A DNA stretch of 64,000 nt from Dermatophagoides farinae (lineage: Eukaryota > Arthropoda > Arachnida > Sarcoptiformes > Pyroglyphidae): positions 6,141,001-6,205,000 of the forward strand of contig NC_134677.1 in NCBI RefSeq assembly GCF_024713945.1, given 5' to 3'. A program made the translations under genes and the position numbers. Positions 9,579 through 25,706 of this stretch are shown one piece after another. Position 1 is the first letter of the stretch; each line of letters opens with the position of its first letter. The notes beneath the pieces were generated by a model. It was not told the DNA's origin. It did not search any database and was given only the letters and a program-made list of their open reading frames with translations.

Positions 9579-12500
9579 CTATTGATTATGATTAATGTTT
9601 TGTCTTCGCAATACATTTTCATGTTGATGATTACGTGCAACTACCAACGGTACAAATCTGGTAGATTCCGATTGTTGTTTAATAGGAGTCGATTGATTTG
9701 GTGTGTATTGTTGTTGGTTATGATGAAGCTGAGTATTGTGTTCATTATTTCGATTATGATAATGATGATTTCGGTTGTGATATTTTCGATTTTGTTCAGG
9801 ACGAAAATAACGATTATGATTATCGTAACGCGTAGACTGTTGGTTCCAGATTTTATTCATATCATTCAACGGGTTCTGGATCGTATCATTGTTTGAAATG
9901 ATATCATTATTGATCATAGCTTGTGAACTTGATGAGACCGTAAAACTTGGAATGAGCAGTTGGGGATCTTGTAAATTTTCCATGGCTTTAGAGCCTAATG
10001 ATTTGATCCAATGAGAGGGTGGTGCCGGTATTTCAGATTTTCTCGGTAGCTCAATCTTGTTCATGCTTGCATTGTTCGCCTGACTAGGATTCGCATGTCT
10101 AATATTGATTCCAGAGAACATTTGACCCAAAGCATCAGGAGACCAAGTCGTTGGCAATGGCAGACTATTAGGAAATTTAATAGCCCCCAGAGAAGGTTGA
10201 AACGCTTGTTGTTGAAGAGGAAATTGTTCTTGAATATTCGAACCAACAACAATGCCAGCATAGGATGGTTTAGGAATAGCTTTAAACGGAGAATTTTCTG
10301 AATGATTGAATTTGTTCGGCGATTCATTGGTTTGTTGTAATTGCTGTTCAGGCCTGGGCATTATTTGAATTTTCGACGCATTATTATTTGGTACGTTATT
10401 TGATTTTTGCGTTTGTAATTGATTATTATTATTGTAATAGGGACGGGCATTATTTTGATAATGGTTTGATTGTTTATGTCCAGCAGATTGAATCGGTTGA
10501 TAAACATTCTTAAAATTGATATTCTTTTTTGACATTCGCAATCCATGTGAAATGTTGATTAAAAAAGATGCATGCATTTTGAAAATATTAGATTTGGAAC
10601 TTCGTTCAGAAAAACCACCATCGAATGGTTCATCAAACATGACTTCAATAGTTGAAGACAATAAACAATCATTATCTTTTCTCTCTTCTTCGTCTTGTTC
10701 ATTATATCTGGTAAACTTAGTCAAATGATCATTACCGGAATAAATACCAATCACAGTTCCTTTAGCGCCAAATGGTACAATAATTGATGTTTTTATATTC
10801 ACAACTCGATCAAATAATTCAAAGTTCACTTTTGCATCAGGAAGATAGCTTCCTTTGAGAATGAATTCGGGTATGTAAAAACTTGATGGATGCAATTTTT
10901 GTGTAAATGTTTGCTCTTCACACAGTAAAACCTATTATTAAATAGAATAATAATAATTATTTTAAAGTCTAAAACATATCATGTAAAAAAAATACCATAT
11001 GAGATTCGATTCTCTCCTCTATAGCCTTCACAATACAATTGTCAAGATAATTAGCATTTCCACGTGTTGTTCCAATTTTTGAAAATTCTTGCAAATCTAA
11101 CCAATCACGTATACTATTCAATGATTTTGTTTTTTCACTATATAAAACAATAATTTTGACATTAAATTTTTGAATCAATAAAATGAAAGTAAACAAACCA
11201 CTGTTCCAAATTAGGACCCGGGAAAAGATTATCCAATTCGTATATTGGTTTATGATTGATCAACATTTGAAATACGTGAGGAAATTTTCCATGATATTCA
11301 AGAAGAATATTAATGACATTTTTGTGAAAAAAAATTTCATCCTGATCCATACACGAATAACCTGGAACACAGTAGAGTTGACCATCATGTCGAGATTTAA
11401 GCTTAAGTCCAACGTTGACACGCTTGACCCGACCTTTGTTTGTTTGATAGCTGCATAAAACTGAGCCCAATAAACGTCTTATAACACTTTCGGGTAAATT
11501 CAGTTCGCGTTTAACGATAAATGCCACTCGACCTTCAGTGTAATAATTTTCACTCATAATGTAGGCATATTCCATCTCAATTTCACTAAAATCAGGTTCC
11601 GACGAAACAACGACATTTGCCTGAACAGTGTTATTTTTTGCCAAATATTTCATCACTGTTGCTTTGTAACCATAGTAAGGATTTGCAATTAAGTAAAACG
11701 ATTTACCCTTTGTAAATATTGTATGCAAAGATTTATAGACTGGTAAAGATCGATATAAGGCGGTTGAACTCTCAAAAATGACTAATTCTATAGGAACATA
11801 TTGAGATGTCGTTGACCATTCTTTGTGAAGTTGAATTCTTCCACCAGTTATAATATATCGTTGTGATTGTAATGGCAAAACTTTGACCATCTGTTCAACG
11901 GATTCCAATATGATTCCTTTCTTGTTTTTCATCATTAGGCAATGATTTCTTGATGATATTTTTGCAGAACGTAATTCCTCAGGAGTTATTTTTAATTTAA
12001 TATCTTTCGAATATTTAAATTCATTGTCTATTATTTCGATCAATTTCGCCTCAGCCAATAATGGCCAATTAATATAGACGATTTTTTCGGTAAAATTTTT
12101 TGACAATAATTGTATAGATTCAATAGTATAATTTTTCTTTTCAACATCAATCATCATAGTGGGATTTTGAGAGCCAAAATCAAATACTTTAATACGAGCA
12201 TTCTCCATTCGTACAGAATAATCAATGCCATTGAATGAAGGAAATCCATTGACAGCATTCAAATTGACATTTTTCCTTACACCTTTGTATACGATTTCAC
12301 GAGGTAGAACGTATTGATTAATAAAAATCTTGTGGTCGAATACATTCGGAAATCGATTCAAATCAAAAGCATCTGGATTTTCTGGAGATTCCTCGGACCA
12401 TTTCAATAGATGATGAAAGCCAAATCGATTACGTTCAATTTCTTCAGAAGTCAAGCCATTTTTGTATTGTTCAAATGTTTCCATCAACAATTGATCATCC

Positions 12501-14238
12501 ATGAATGGTATCAAAATAATAGCTTCGTAATCGTGGATTTTTTCATTTAAATCAGTCTTGAATTCATTAGGAAAATAATCTATGAGGGGTGAATCAGGAA
12601 TGTAGGTAAGTTTTTGAAAAGCTTTGGGCAGAATATCTTTGCTTGCTTGAGGAAGAACGGCTAATAATTGGACTAATGGCTGAAAAGGTGTCCCCATTTC
12701 AAAAGGAAATTCTTCTGAAGTATCAATTTTGGCCAGGTCAGATACATATGGGCCATAATGGAATGGAAAGAACCAATTCCATGAAACACAACCATCGAAA
12801 TAATAATGCAGAACCCATTGAATACCTTTGACGTATTCAAAAACAATTTTTGGTACATCGGCTGCTAAATCTTTGAATCCCAACTTGGTTGTATAATAAT
12901 GATTTTTGTGCATGACAAACTCCTCATCCAATTCATTTTCGCTGGATGAATCATCAAGATCCGATGATGAATCTGAATCAGAAAGAAGAGAATTTTCTTC
13001 GGTTAATTCTTGCATTTTTTCGAAATCAAAATTTTGTCCTAAATCTACGCCACTGCCAAACGTTATGTCATTTACATCATCGATGAAATTGAAATCCATA
13101 TTGTTCTGATTAAAAATGTCCAAATCGTGTTCCGATAATTTTGCCAAAAATTTCTGATATCTTTTTAAATTCAAAGTACCAGAGTCGTTGAGATAACCAT
13201 CCAGATCAGGCAATATAGATTTGTATGTATCATATAGAATTTGAATGCCACCTTTGTTAATATGAAATTTCGGGACATGAGGCAAGAAATCGTTTCCAAC
13301 TAGAAAATTGATGAGAATCCAATCGTCAATAATTTTTTCCAGATCAAATTTGAACTTCATCTGTTGTTCAAGTTCGTGAAATTCGTGAAAAATATATCTT
13401 CGTAAAATGGAAAGATGCAATAATTGAAAATTTGTACGAATCGGATCACAATGTCGTTGTTTGTTTTTGCCAAATGTCACTTCTTCTCTCAACACGGAAA
13501 AATATGGTTCGTGTGTGCTAAGTCCAAGATTAATTAGATCGGCATCAAGTCCATACAAACAATGCCGCGTATCAGATTCGAATGAATCTTTGGTTTTACA
13601 ATACCGAATATAATCCATAATTTTATGTTCGCCTTCGCCAGGAACATCATAGCCAGAATAAATAATTTCAACTTCACGCCATTCTTGACAATTTTGAATT
13701 TTTTTAGCAAGAAATTCCACCATAAACAAATGTAATTTGTTCATGAATTCAGTCCCTGGTGTAATGCAGTTAGAATCGAAACGTGGATCATTTGGTAATG
13801 TTTGACCCATACGTCTGGCTTTGGTTTCTTTTTCAATGGCTTCTTGTGCTGATTTAAAACGGCGTGATCTTTGTTGATTCATCTTGGATCTTGGTGCCAC
13901 ACCATCAACAGATAGAAAGAATACTTTACGCGGTTGAACCAAATTGAATAGAAAATTTAAATAAGTGGCAATATTTTCAAATATTTGAGATTCAGGTATT
14001 CGAAAGTGGACATCATCACTTGGATGTGAACATATGTGAAATACGCCATTCATGTCAACATAAAAATTGTCAAATTCTGGGATCTATATGCCATTCCAAC
14101 CATATAATTCCATTATATTAGTTAGTAATGGTTTTAATTGATGAATAAATGTATGAAACTTACATTGTATTGGTTAACATATTCATTAATACAAGGATAA
14201 CGCTCACTAAGCCATCGGTAAAACTTTGGAACACCCAT
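9579..14238 (-). CDS. XRN1: 5'-3' exoribonuclease 1 (pacman)
   Basis: Four exons: 14238..14164, 14083..11199, 11137..10996 and 10931..9579. Introns are 80, 61 and 64 nt; 1,484 residues (Drosophila pacman about 1,600). It starts MGVPKFYRWLSERYP, the invariant XRN1 N-terminus. Acidic catalytic motifs are intact: FYVDMNGV, SVDGVAPRSKMNQQR, GEGEHKIMDYIR and GLDADLINLGLSTHEPYF. An acidic Ser/Asp insertion near residue 400 (SDSDSSSDLDDSSSENELDE) separates the two conserved blocks. D1-D3 and SH3-like modules follow. The last ~300 residues are a low-complexity tail rich in Asn, Gln, His and Pro, as in metazoan XRN1 tails that bind decapping factors. It degrades decapped mRNA in the cytoplasm. Head to head with SF1 and convergent with the galectin gene. 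Confidence 0.95.
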
Positions 14239-14691
14239 TTCTTAATGAATAATTATAAATAATAATGAAAAATGAAAAATAAAAATAATGAAATTGATGA
14301 AAGAAATAAAAAAGTAAAATATAGTAATAGTAATAGTAACTTGAAATTGTTATTATAAAAATAACTTCAACTCGTAAGTAGAATAAATTTTTTTCTTTTT
14401 GTTCACGTTTTTTAACAACAAACTTTGATTTATACGCAAAATAAAGACCACTTTCATAAAGAGCGTTCGTCGTTGAAACAAAGTTTCTCGGTTTGGCCAG
14501 TATTTAGCCAAAAACTTTACGGCAATAGTGTAATAAAATGAGTTATATTATTGAGTGTCTCACTCTTATTATAAGATCTATGTCAATTGTTATTAATTTA
14601 AGCCGGAATTTTTTTATTTGTTTATTTATTTTATGAATTTCATTCCGCTTCGATTCCTGAAATCCCGAATTGTGAACCGGCATGATAAAAA
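14239..14691. promoter_or_regulatory. Divergent promoter interval XRN1 / SF1
   Basis: 453 bases between opposed start codons. A less AT-rich patch near 14,440-14,530 and another near 14,640-14,690 are the likely transcription start zones. No motif could be named. Confidence 0.4.
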
Positions 14692-17043
14692 ATGAATAGC
14701 AAACGTGACTATGATTCGTCATATTTTGATTCTAACAATTCAAATAGTAATGATTCTTGTAAGTTTTTATTTGGTTCTAAATATAATTAATTGATTCTAA
14801 TAAATCTTATTTTTCATATAGTTGGACAGAGAAAACGGAAACGAAAATCTCGATTCAGTGATGAACAGGATAAAGTATTCATACCTGGATTGCCGACAAT
14901 CATTCCATCAACAATGAGCAAACAACAAGAAGAGATCTATATTCGTAAGATATATTCTTATACGGTGATAAGATGAATTAATGGGTGGAAACTTTAATGT
15001 TTTTGAGACATTTCTTTGTTTCAATTGATCAATCTTATCAAATAATGAAATATTTTTTAATATTTATTACATTTTGTATTCAGCTTGGATTTTTTTTCTG
15101 CTGAAATCTTCAGCATTATATTCCTTTATTATATATCTCATAATCATTCAGTATCCATTTCTGGAATATCAATTAATGATGGAAATCGATGGGTTTTTTT
15201 GCCCTTCGGTTCTAATTTTTTTTATTATTTCCATACAGTTCAATTACAAATTGAGGCATTAACTCGTCGTCTCCTTACCGGCGATCTTGGAATACCAGAT
15301 AATCCTGATGAAAGGTTTGCAAACATTGTTAATATATCTCACATTTTCTTACAGTCATTCAATTCAATTGATCTTATGGCCATACACAAACACCTACACC
15401 ATTATTTTTAACATTAACTAATCTTGATCATTTGATACTACTTTTTAAAAATATAATTTCGTCTTTAAATAATACGATTAATATGAGAACAGATCTCCAT
15501 CACCAGAGCCTGTTTATAATACTGAAGGTAAACGTCTCAATACTAGAGAGTATCGTACTAGAAAAAAATTAGAAGATGAAAGACATTCTCTGGTTCTGAA
15601 AATGTTGGAACTAAATCCTACATATAAACCACCTAGTGATTACAAGTAAGTATTTGAATTTCTTTTTTTTAATATTTAAAATTTACCATTCAATATAAAA
15701 CGATTTCAGGCCACCTCAAACCAAAATCAATGAAAAGGTTTTGATTCCACAAGAAGAATATCCAGACATAAATTTTGTAGGCCTTATCATTGGACCTCGC
15801 GGAAACACTCTCAAAGGAATGGAACGGGATGTAGGTTGATTTTTTTTTGTTTTGTTTTGTTGATACAGTCATGTCATTTGTAATTTTTTTTTATTGTAGA
15901 CTGGAGCTAAAATTATCATCAGAGGTAAAGGTTCAGTGAAAGAAGGTAAATTAGCTCGAAAAGATGGCCAACCATTGCCTGGTGAAGATGAGCCGTTACA
16001 TGCGTTTGTAACGGGTCCTACTCAAGAATCAGTAATGAAGGCAGTACAAAAGGTTTGTATTCTCTAATGTTAGTAATCGCATTTGTTTAATCTAGTTGTT
16101 TGTCAGATTAATGAAGTCATCAAAAAAGGCATTGAATTACCTGAAAATATGAATGAACTTCGTCGTAGCCAATTGCGCGAATTGGCTCTTTTAAATGGAA
16201 CGTTGCGTGAAAATGATGGCCCACGATGTTCGAATTGTGGTGCTAACAATCATCGTTCATGGCAATGTCCTGATAAACCAAATGTAACCAACAATGTATT
16301 CTGTACAAATTGTAATGGCGTTGGTCATCTCGCCAAAGATTGTAAAGAGAAACGTGTTGAAAGTAATGTAAATCAAGCCAAGATTGATGAAGAATATCTC
16401 TCATTGATGGCCGAATTGGGCGAAGCACCACCTGTACCAACTGTTACTACAACAGCTTCATCCACTCCCGTTCCGTCCAGTCAAAGGACAGCTACTTCCA
16501 TACTTGGTGGCCCTTCAACATCGACTACAGATATTAATAATTGGGCGAACGGTAGTGGTATACCACCGCCACCACCACCTCCCCTCTTGTCACACCAACC
16601 ACAGTTACCACGGCTACTACCAGTGCTAATGGCGCTTCTATGTGGCCTAATGCTGCCGGTTATTATGGATCTTATGATCCTTATAATGCAGCAACATATG
16701 GAGCTCATATGTGGGATCCTTCCGGTGAGTAAAATCATTAATGTATTGACAAACCATAATTGTTTTGTAAATAATAGCATGGGGTGCAACAGCTGCTACA
16801 ACTAATAATACATCTGATGGCCAGTCTTCTACATCGACAAATTCAACGGCGGCAACAACGTCTGGTTATGGTGCCTATGATCAAAATCAATGGAGCCAAT
16901 ATGCTCATTGGTATGCCGCATCCATGGGAAATACAACAACGACAGCCACAGCAGCTTCTGGATTACCACCACTACCATCGATTCCGGCTGTTGGGTCTAT
17001 TTATCCTCCCCCTCCACCACCACCACCACCTCCCCATAGTTAA
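14692..17043 (+). CDS. SF1: Splicing factor 1 / branch point binding protein
   Basis: Exons: 14692..14758, 14822..14944, 15239..15314, 15493..15645, 15710..15830, 15900..16052, 16107..16551, 16605..16724 and 16778..17043; 507 residues. Order of parts: a basic U2AF-ligand region (KRKRKSRF), helix hairpin, SPSP motif (DERSPSPEP), and a KH-QUA2 domain with the GPRG loop ([14 protein letters not shown]). Two CCHC zinc knuckles follow ([14 protein letters not shown] and [14 protein letters not shown]), then a Pro- and Thr-rich tail ending in a run of Pro. The protein binds the branch-point sequence early in spliceosome assembly with U2AF. The 16552-16604 intron is inferred: reading through it shifts frame inside a proline run, while removing 53 nt (GT...AG) restores it; the next intron is also 53 nt. 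The ULM Trp of other animals is Phe here. Confidence 0.92.
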
Positions 17044-17258
17044 ATCTTGGTCATGAAATATTATGTCATTGATAATTATTCTTTTTTTTGAGCAGACGGA
17101 ATAGTTTCTCTTTTTTGGCAGAAAAAATTAATCATTTTTTTAATGTCAGAATTTTTCCATTTTAATTTTAAAACACATTATATTGGAATATATATCATTT
17201 AATAAATGAATGCATGACAATTTATATACAAAATTGAATTATATTATCACTCAGTAAA

Positions 17259-18104
17259 TTAAACAGGCAAAGTTTTTGATACAGTACTGGCAGCCATTTT
17301 GGAAAAAAACATCAAGCCAGTTTGACCACCAGGAATGTATGTTACAACGTACCAGATTAATGCTATCACTTGTATTATTGCAAATATCGATGTCAATATG
17401 GTACTTTGAACTTGTAAAGCAAAATATAATGTGGCGATCAAAGAACCAAAATAGGCCGCTGTAAATGGTAGTCTTTCTTTGGAGAATTGATGCATAAGAT
17501 GGTTCATAGGACCTAATAAAATGGCAAAACTTGCTACAATAAATAATGAACCAAATGTAAATAGGATGGAAAATTTTCGTGCCGCAAACAATAGAATAGG
17601 AATGTACATCGCTGACTGGAATAATAAATAAATTCTGTTTAAAAAAAAAATATTTCAAATAAAAAATGTACGACTCACGATTGAGAAACAGGTGATACCC
17701 ATGAAAAAACAAGTTATAAAACCGATGATTCGTTGAGTTCTTGTCTATGTATAATAGAATCGGATCATGAAAAATTTATTGATTTGAATTATTCTTACCA
17801 AAGTTGGAAACCATCCTTTTGGTTCGGGTTCATTGGAAACGAACAAATTACGAAACCAAGAATTTGATCTACTGGTACCATTTTGAACAGGTGATGAAAT
17901 TCCAACATTATTCAATTCTTCATCACTTGGTGATGTACGTAATGGTTGATAGGAAAACCATCCTTTTTTCATATCTGAACCGGCACCACCAAACCATTCT
18001 TTAATCGATTTACTAGTCGTTTGAGATTGATGATTAGTAATCGAAGAACCAGATGATTTAAGATAATTATTCAGATCAGAACTAAGATTAACATTAGTGG
18101 ACAT
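17259..18104 (-). CDS. SFT2D3: SFT2-domain vesicle transport protein
   Basis: Three exons: 18104..17799, 17744..17679 and 17615..17259; 242 residues. A long hydrophilic N-terminus carries four Trp-Phe motifs (KEWFGG, KKGWFS, NSWFRN and PKGWFP). It is followed by the SFT2 domain beginning TRTQRIIGFITCFFMG and four predicted membrane spans. YIPILLFAARKFSILFTFGS and the C-terminal KTLPV match vertebrate SFT2D3 (YAPVLLLRARKFALL, KVLPV) better than SFT2D1/2. Yeast Sft2 supports fusion of endosome-derived vesicles with the late Golgi, and the same membrane site is inferred here. Convergent with SF1 and divergent from GABARAP. Confidence 0.88.
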
Positions 18105-20574
<2,470 letters not shown>

Positions 20575-22685
20575 ATGAGACGAATAATAAATGTTAATAA
20601 GTAATCAACAAATGACAATTATCCAAAACAAATCCAGTGGGAAAAAAATCAAAAAAAAAACATCTTTCATTTTCGAAAACGATCGACGACAAAAACATTT
20701 TAATCAACCATCATTCACCTATATCATCATTACAGAATATAAAACAACTATTTTAGATTATTACATGATCGGATAGCAAATTGAATTCGTCAAACAAACC
20801 AAAATACTAAAAGAAAACTAATTCCCCCCACTTTATCTCTCTTATTTTTGTCTTTTCGCTTTTGTTTTGTCTCATTTTTCTCTTTTATTATTTCTGTAAA
20901 ATAGTGCAAACAAACGTAAAAAATTGATTAAAATTAAATAACACCATTACATACATAAACACACTATATACATGATAACCAAAATGTTTAAAATAATAAT
21001 AATGATGACATTTGGAACACAATAACATTCACAACTCATTATTCTTAATACGACGAATTTGATAAAAATTCACTGTAGAATTGTTTGCTTGTTTTTGTTA
21101 TCTAAATAAATTGATAAAAACATTTTTATGAAAATGTTTATTCATCATTCACTACTTGTGCCATCTATGAGTAAATTTTCCTCATTTAAATGGCAGAATC
21201 AGTTTAAATACCTGTTGATTTTTGATCATCTTTTTCATTCGATTATACCGCTATAGTAAACAAAGCCATAACCATGGCTATATTTTGTAATGTACAACAG
21301 GATCATTATAATCATGAGATGGGCAGCAAAAAAAAGCTGTTCAACAACCACAAGACAGGTGAGTCGTAGCTCACACAATGATTCACATAAGTTATGCCAT
21401 GCAATAATAATGACGTTAGCCAGGACCTGTTTTCCGTGCCCTTCCCAACTATGATCGCGCCAAATGATGCTCCGTCAAAATAATTATTGTGTGAATGAAT
21501 GGCGTGAACTTGTTGCAATCTCGCAACATTATCATTGATGATGTCAACAAGGTTTTCTTATTTTTCTCTTTTTCATATGACATTATTGTCTTCAATACAA
21601 TTTCGACAAAGATGTAGAGCTTACTACATTAATTTGGTGTATATTCAATACAACAACAACGACAACGACGACCAAATCTCATTTCTCCATTGCGGGATCT
21701 ATCTTATAATGTTTTTTTTCTTTCACCATATTTTCATTAAAACAATGCTTCAATCGAATCTTTTACATTTTTTCTCAAGCCATATCGCTTATTCTCATAA
21801 CAACAATGATTGGATGAAAGGTAAAATGATATATGCTCTTATGCACATGGCAAAAATTCTATCATTTTCCAATCCAATAATTTCGTTTGATTTCGTTAAA
21901 AATGATCGACATTTTCGCATTTTCTTATCAAAATGTTAATGGTGGTTTCTCTTGGTGACACCAAAAAAAAAAAAAAAAAAACAATACAACAAGCGAATAA
22001 GATTGAAGTTCTTTTCTCTTCTAATGAGGTTGTTCACTATTTTTATCTATCATTAAATTCTAGACGACCACATACCGAAAACAAACACCGCAATCAATAA
22101 TGGTATCCATGGAAATCGTAACAAAAATGCGTGTTTTCTACTATAGTGACAAATATTATAATCACTATCACTATCGATTACAACAAAAAAAAATCTGATG
22201 CTCATCATTCAATCGTAGATTTTGGAAAAATGCATCGATTCTTAAACTTTTGTACAAGATGAAAAAAATAGCTTATAGTTTCTTCGGATTTATTCAATGA
22301 ACATTAATCGGTTTTTTTTTTGCTAATTAAGATCATACACACAAATTCAAATCATATTTTTGATGATTCAACCAATCATTGTTCATTAGGCCATGAATAA
22401 TTTGATGAATTTGTAAATGAATGAAAGGCGGAGTGAAATATCGTCTTTGATTATATATAATTGATCATCTTTTTAATAATAATACTACGCTTGAATGGAA
22501 GCATTTCATCTGTCAACATAAATCATCATGATCATGATTATGAATAATGGTTGACATTATGTGTTGGTGAAAAACTAATTAATGATTTGTTGATACATTT
22601 TCCTGTTTACTCATCATCCCCATTCGACTCTTGTGCTTTATTCATCAAGTTTCCCAAGATTCTTCTAATTTTAAACAAAAAAATC
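20575..22685. other. GABARAP 3' UTR and gliotactin upstream region
   Basis: Mostly AT-rich. The GABARAP 3' UTR probably runs to about 21,120. A GC-richer island of about 200 bases (21,315-21,530) stands out and is reported separately. An A19 run is at 21,963-21,981. No confident gene. Confidence 0.4.
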
Positions 22686-25600
22686 ATGCGTCCAATCAGA
22701 CGAGAGGAAACCAAATCAAATCCAAATGTGTTCATTTTTTTCTTTGAAACGTCATGCTTTACAAAAACTGCTACCTGGATGGCATCTTTAGTCATTTTTA
22801 TTCTTGTCAATTCATATATCTATTCAACTTTCGCCGATATTTATGCCGGTGATCGAATCGATCCTTATTTCACTGCAAGACCAAATCCAGTATCTAATTA
22901 TGGCCAATGGGGCCATTATCCAATCATGTATCAAGATCCGAACCGTCCTTTAGAACCGATCAATAAATATGATCCTCGTTATTCGGCAGTAACACCAAAT
23001 ACTTATAATAGATATAGAATCGAGGATCCTGGCGATCTTCGTTGTCGTGAGGCAGTGAAAGAAGGTTTACTCGAATTTGTTACAGTCACCACCCCATACG
23101 GAACAGTCGAAGGTCGGGTGGTTTATTTGTGTGATGAGCCTGGTGTTCCGGAACATGAACGACCACGTCCAGCCCAATACGTACCAATTGGAGCACCACA
23201 CAAATATAGACCGATTACTCAATTCAGAAGGAATGTAACGGCTTTTCTTGGTATTCCATATGCAAAACCACCGACTAAAAAGAATAATCTTCGCTTCAAA
23301 GTATCTTAAAATAAATTATAATAATTTCTTTATAATTAATTATGGTGTTTTTTTATTTATTAGAGAACTTTGGTTCCAGATCAATGGGGTTCGATTCGAG
23401 CCGATCGATATAGAGCTGCTTGTCCCCAATACAAACGATATGTCCACGCTGATTTGGGAATTCCGTTTACCGATGAAGACTGTCTCTATATGAATATTTT
23501 CACACCATGGGCTGCAACCCAAACAAGATCATTATATCCTGTAATGATTTATATCCATGGCGGTCATTTTGATCATGGTTCTGGAAATATTTTTCCTGGC
23601 CATATGTTGGCAGCTACTCAAGAAGTTGTTGTCGTTACATTTAATTATCGTATTGGTTTACTTGGATTCTTGGCTACTTCAGATAATTCATCGGCTGGGA
23701 ATTACGGCCTTTTTGATCAGATGCAAGCCATTAATTTTGTTCGCGAAGTTATTGTCAATTTTAATGGTGATCCAAATCGGATCACTTTGTTTGGACCAGA
23801 TGCTGGTGCTGCAAGTGCCGGTTTGTTGGCTTTATCTCCATTGACTCGAAGATATATTAAAAGAGTAATCGCTCAAAGTGGAGCAGCAGTGGCTGATTGG
23901 GCCATCATCAAGGATCCGCTTTACATGCGAAACAATACGGTCATTGCTGGACGAGCATTTGGATGTTCAACTCGTACCAGTTATATCCTAGTCGAATGCT
24001 TGAAAAGCCGATCTGCTACTGATTTTACTACCACTGAGATAAAGGTATGGTATTCTATATTTTTGCAATTTTTCGATTATTGAATTAATCGCTTTATTTA
24101 GCCTGATGTTGGATGGCTTGCTTGGGCACCTGTTGTTGATAAATACACACGAACTCATGATTCACAATTACTACCAGAATTGCCTGAAAACATTTTGAAT
24201 AAACGATTACTCGCATTCGATCCAGATTTCGCTTATATGAGTGGTGTTACCCGAGATGAAGGATCACAATCATTGTGTAAGTCATAATTAATTGTCTAAC
24301 AATTTTAAGCAACAAGTAAAATTAAATTTTGATTAAATTTTAAAGTTTCAGATGAAGAATTACAAAAACGAAATTATGAAATCGATCAGGAACAGTTCAC
24401 CAAACGTGTAAGAGATTATGTTAAAATTTACAACTATACTTTGGATCAGGATAGATTGGTTAGCGCAATTACATTTATGTATTCACCTTGGAACGACCCT
24501 GAGAATAAAACTTTGATACGTCAAGGTGTTATCGATGTAATTATCGTGATTGTTAATTTTACATGAATTGAATTTTATTTAAATTTCATTTAGATGATTA
24601 CTGACTCATGGTATACATCACCGAATGATAAAATGGTCAAATTGATGCTCAAAAATAATGTTGTTACTTATATGTACATGCTTAATTATACGATTCAAGG
24701 TCTTAATCTTCCATCCTGGATCGGTAAGATATTATTAGCTGAAAAATCTTAATAACCAAAAATTTTTTTTAGGTGTTCCACACGATACCGAATATTTGCT
24801 TGCTTCTGGAGCTCCTTTCATGGATCCAAGATTTTATCCGAAAGCTTTAAAATTAGATTTAGCTCAATGGACTGAACAAGATCGAAATATTAGTCAATTG
24901 TTCATGGAAACCTGGGCCAATTTTGCCAAAAAGCCAGTTTGTACATCTAATGCATGGAATTGTGGTCCAACTCCATACGCTTTATTTAATACGATTATTT
25001 GGAAGCCAATGTCTTTAAATAATCTCCAATATTTAGCCATCAATTCAACCAACTATACGACAAATATACCATTCACAAGTGACTGGGAAAATTCAGATTG
25101 GACATTGATCACTTTTCCATATTCAACATCTACAATGTGGAGAAATTATAAACAGAAATCGGCTCAATTCTGGAATTCATACGTAACTCAACTGGTTGAT
25201 ACGGCTCCAATTACTTGGATGCCAACTGTTGAGCCATATTTGGATGAACTCAGAATTTATCGTGCAGCAACATGGAGCATTTTGGCCACGTTGATTGTTC
25301 TTCTATTTTTTACTCTGATGTGTTCATGCCTTTATTGTCGAGCAAAAAGGTAATAGTTTATAAAAATAAATGGAAAATTTTCACTAATAATTTTCCGTAT
25401 TATAGCTATAGATACACCGAAGAATATGTTCCAGTTCCTGTTCTAGATCAGCCATATGCTCCCGCGTCGGCTCGTGCAAATTCGGAAAATAATCTCAAGT
25501 AAGAAGTTTTTAATTGATAAATCAGAGAAAATAACATTTTGTATTTTTTTTTATTTTTATCAAGTTACATTCAAACAATGCGATATCGTAACAACAATGA

Positions 25601-25706
25601 ATATATTCCTCAATCACCGTCTGTAATGATGAATAATTCGAATCATAAGACTAGATCTATGGAAAAGTTATATTCACCAAGATATGATAGACATACTGAA
25701 GTTTAA
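22686..25706 (+). CDS. Gli: Catalytically dead carboxylesterase-fold adhesion protein (gliotactin type)
   Basis: Eight exons: 22686..23300, 23364..24044, 24102..24276, 24352..24536, 24594..24723, 24773..25349, 25406..25498 and 25565..25706; 865 residues. A signal segment (SLVIFILVNSYIYSTFADIY) leads into about 690 residues of carboxylesterase fold (TAFLGIPYAKPP, EDCLYMNIFTPW, YIHGGHFDHGSG). The nucleophile elbow GxSxG reads GPDAG, so the catalytic Ser is absent, as in cholinesterase-like adhesion molecules. One membrane span (SILATLIVLLFFTLMCSCLY) is followed by a ~80-residue cytoplasmic tail ending HTEV, a class I PDZ-binding motif. Gliotactin acts at tricellular septate junctions; neuroligins are the main alternative. 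Start may instead be ATG 22779, directly before the signal peptide. Confidence 0.85.
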
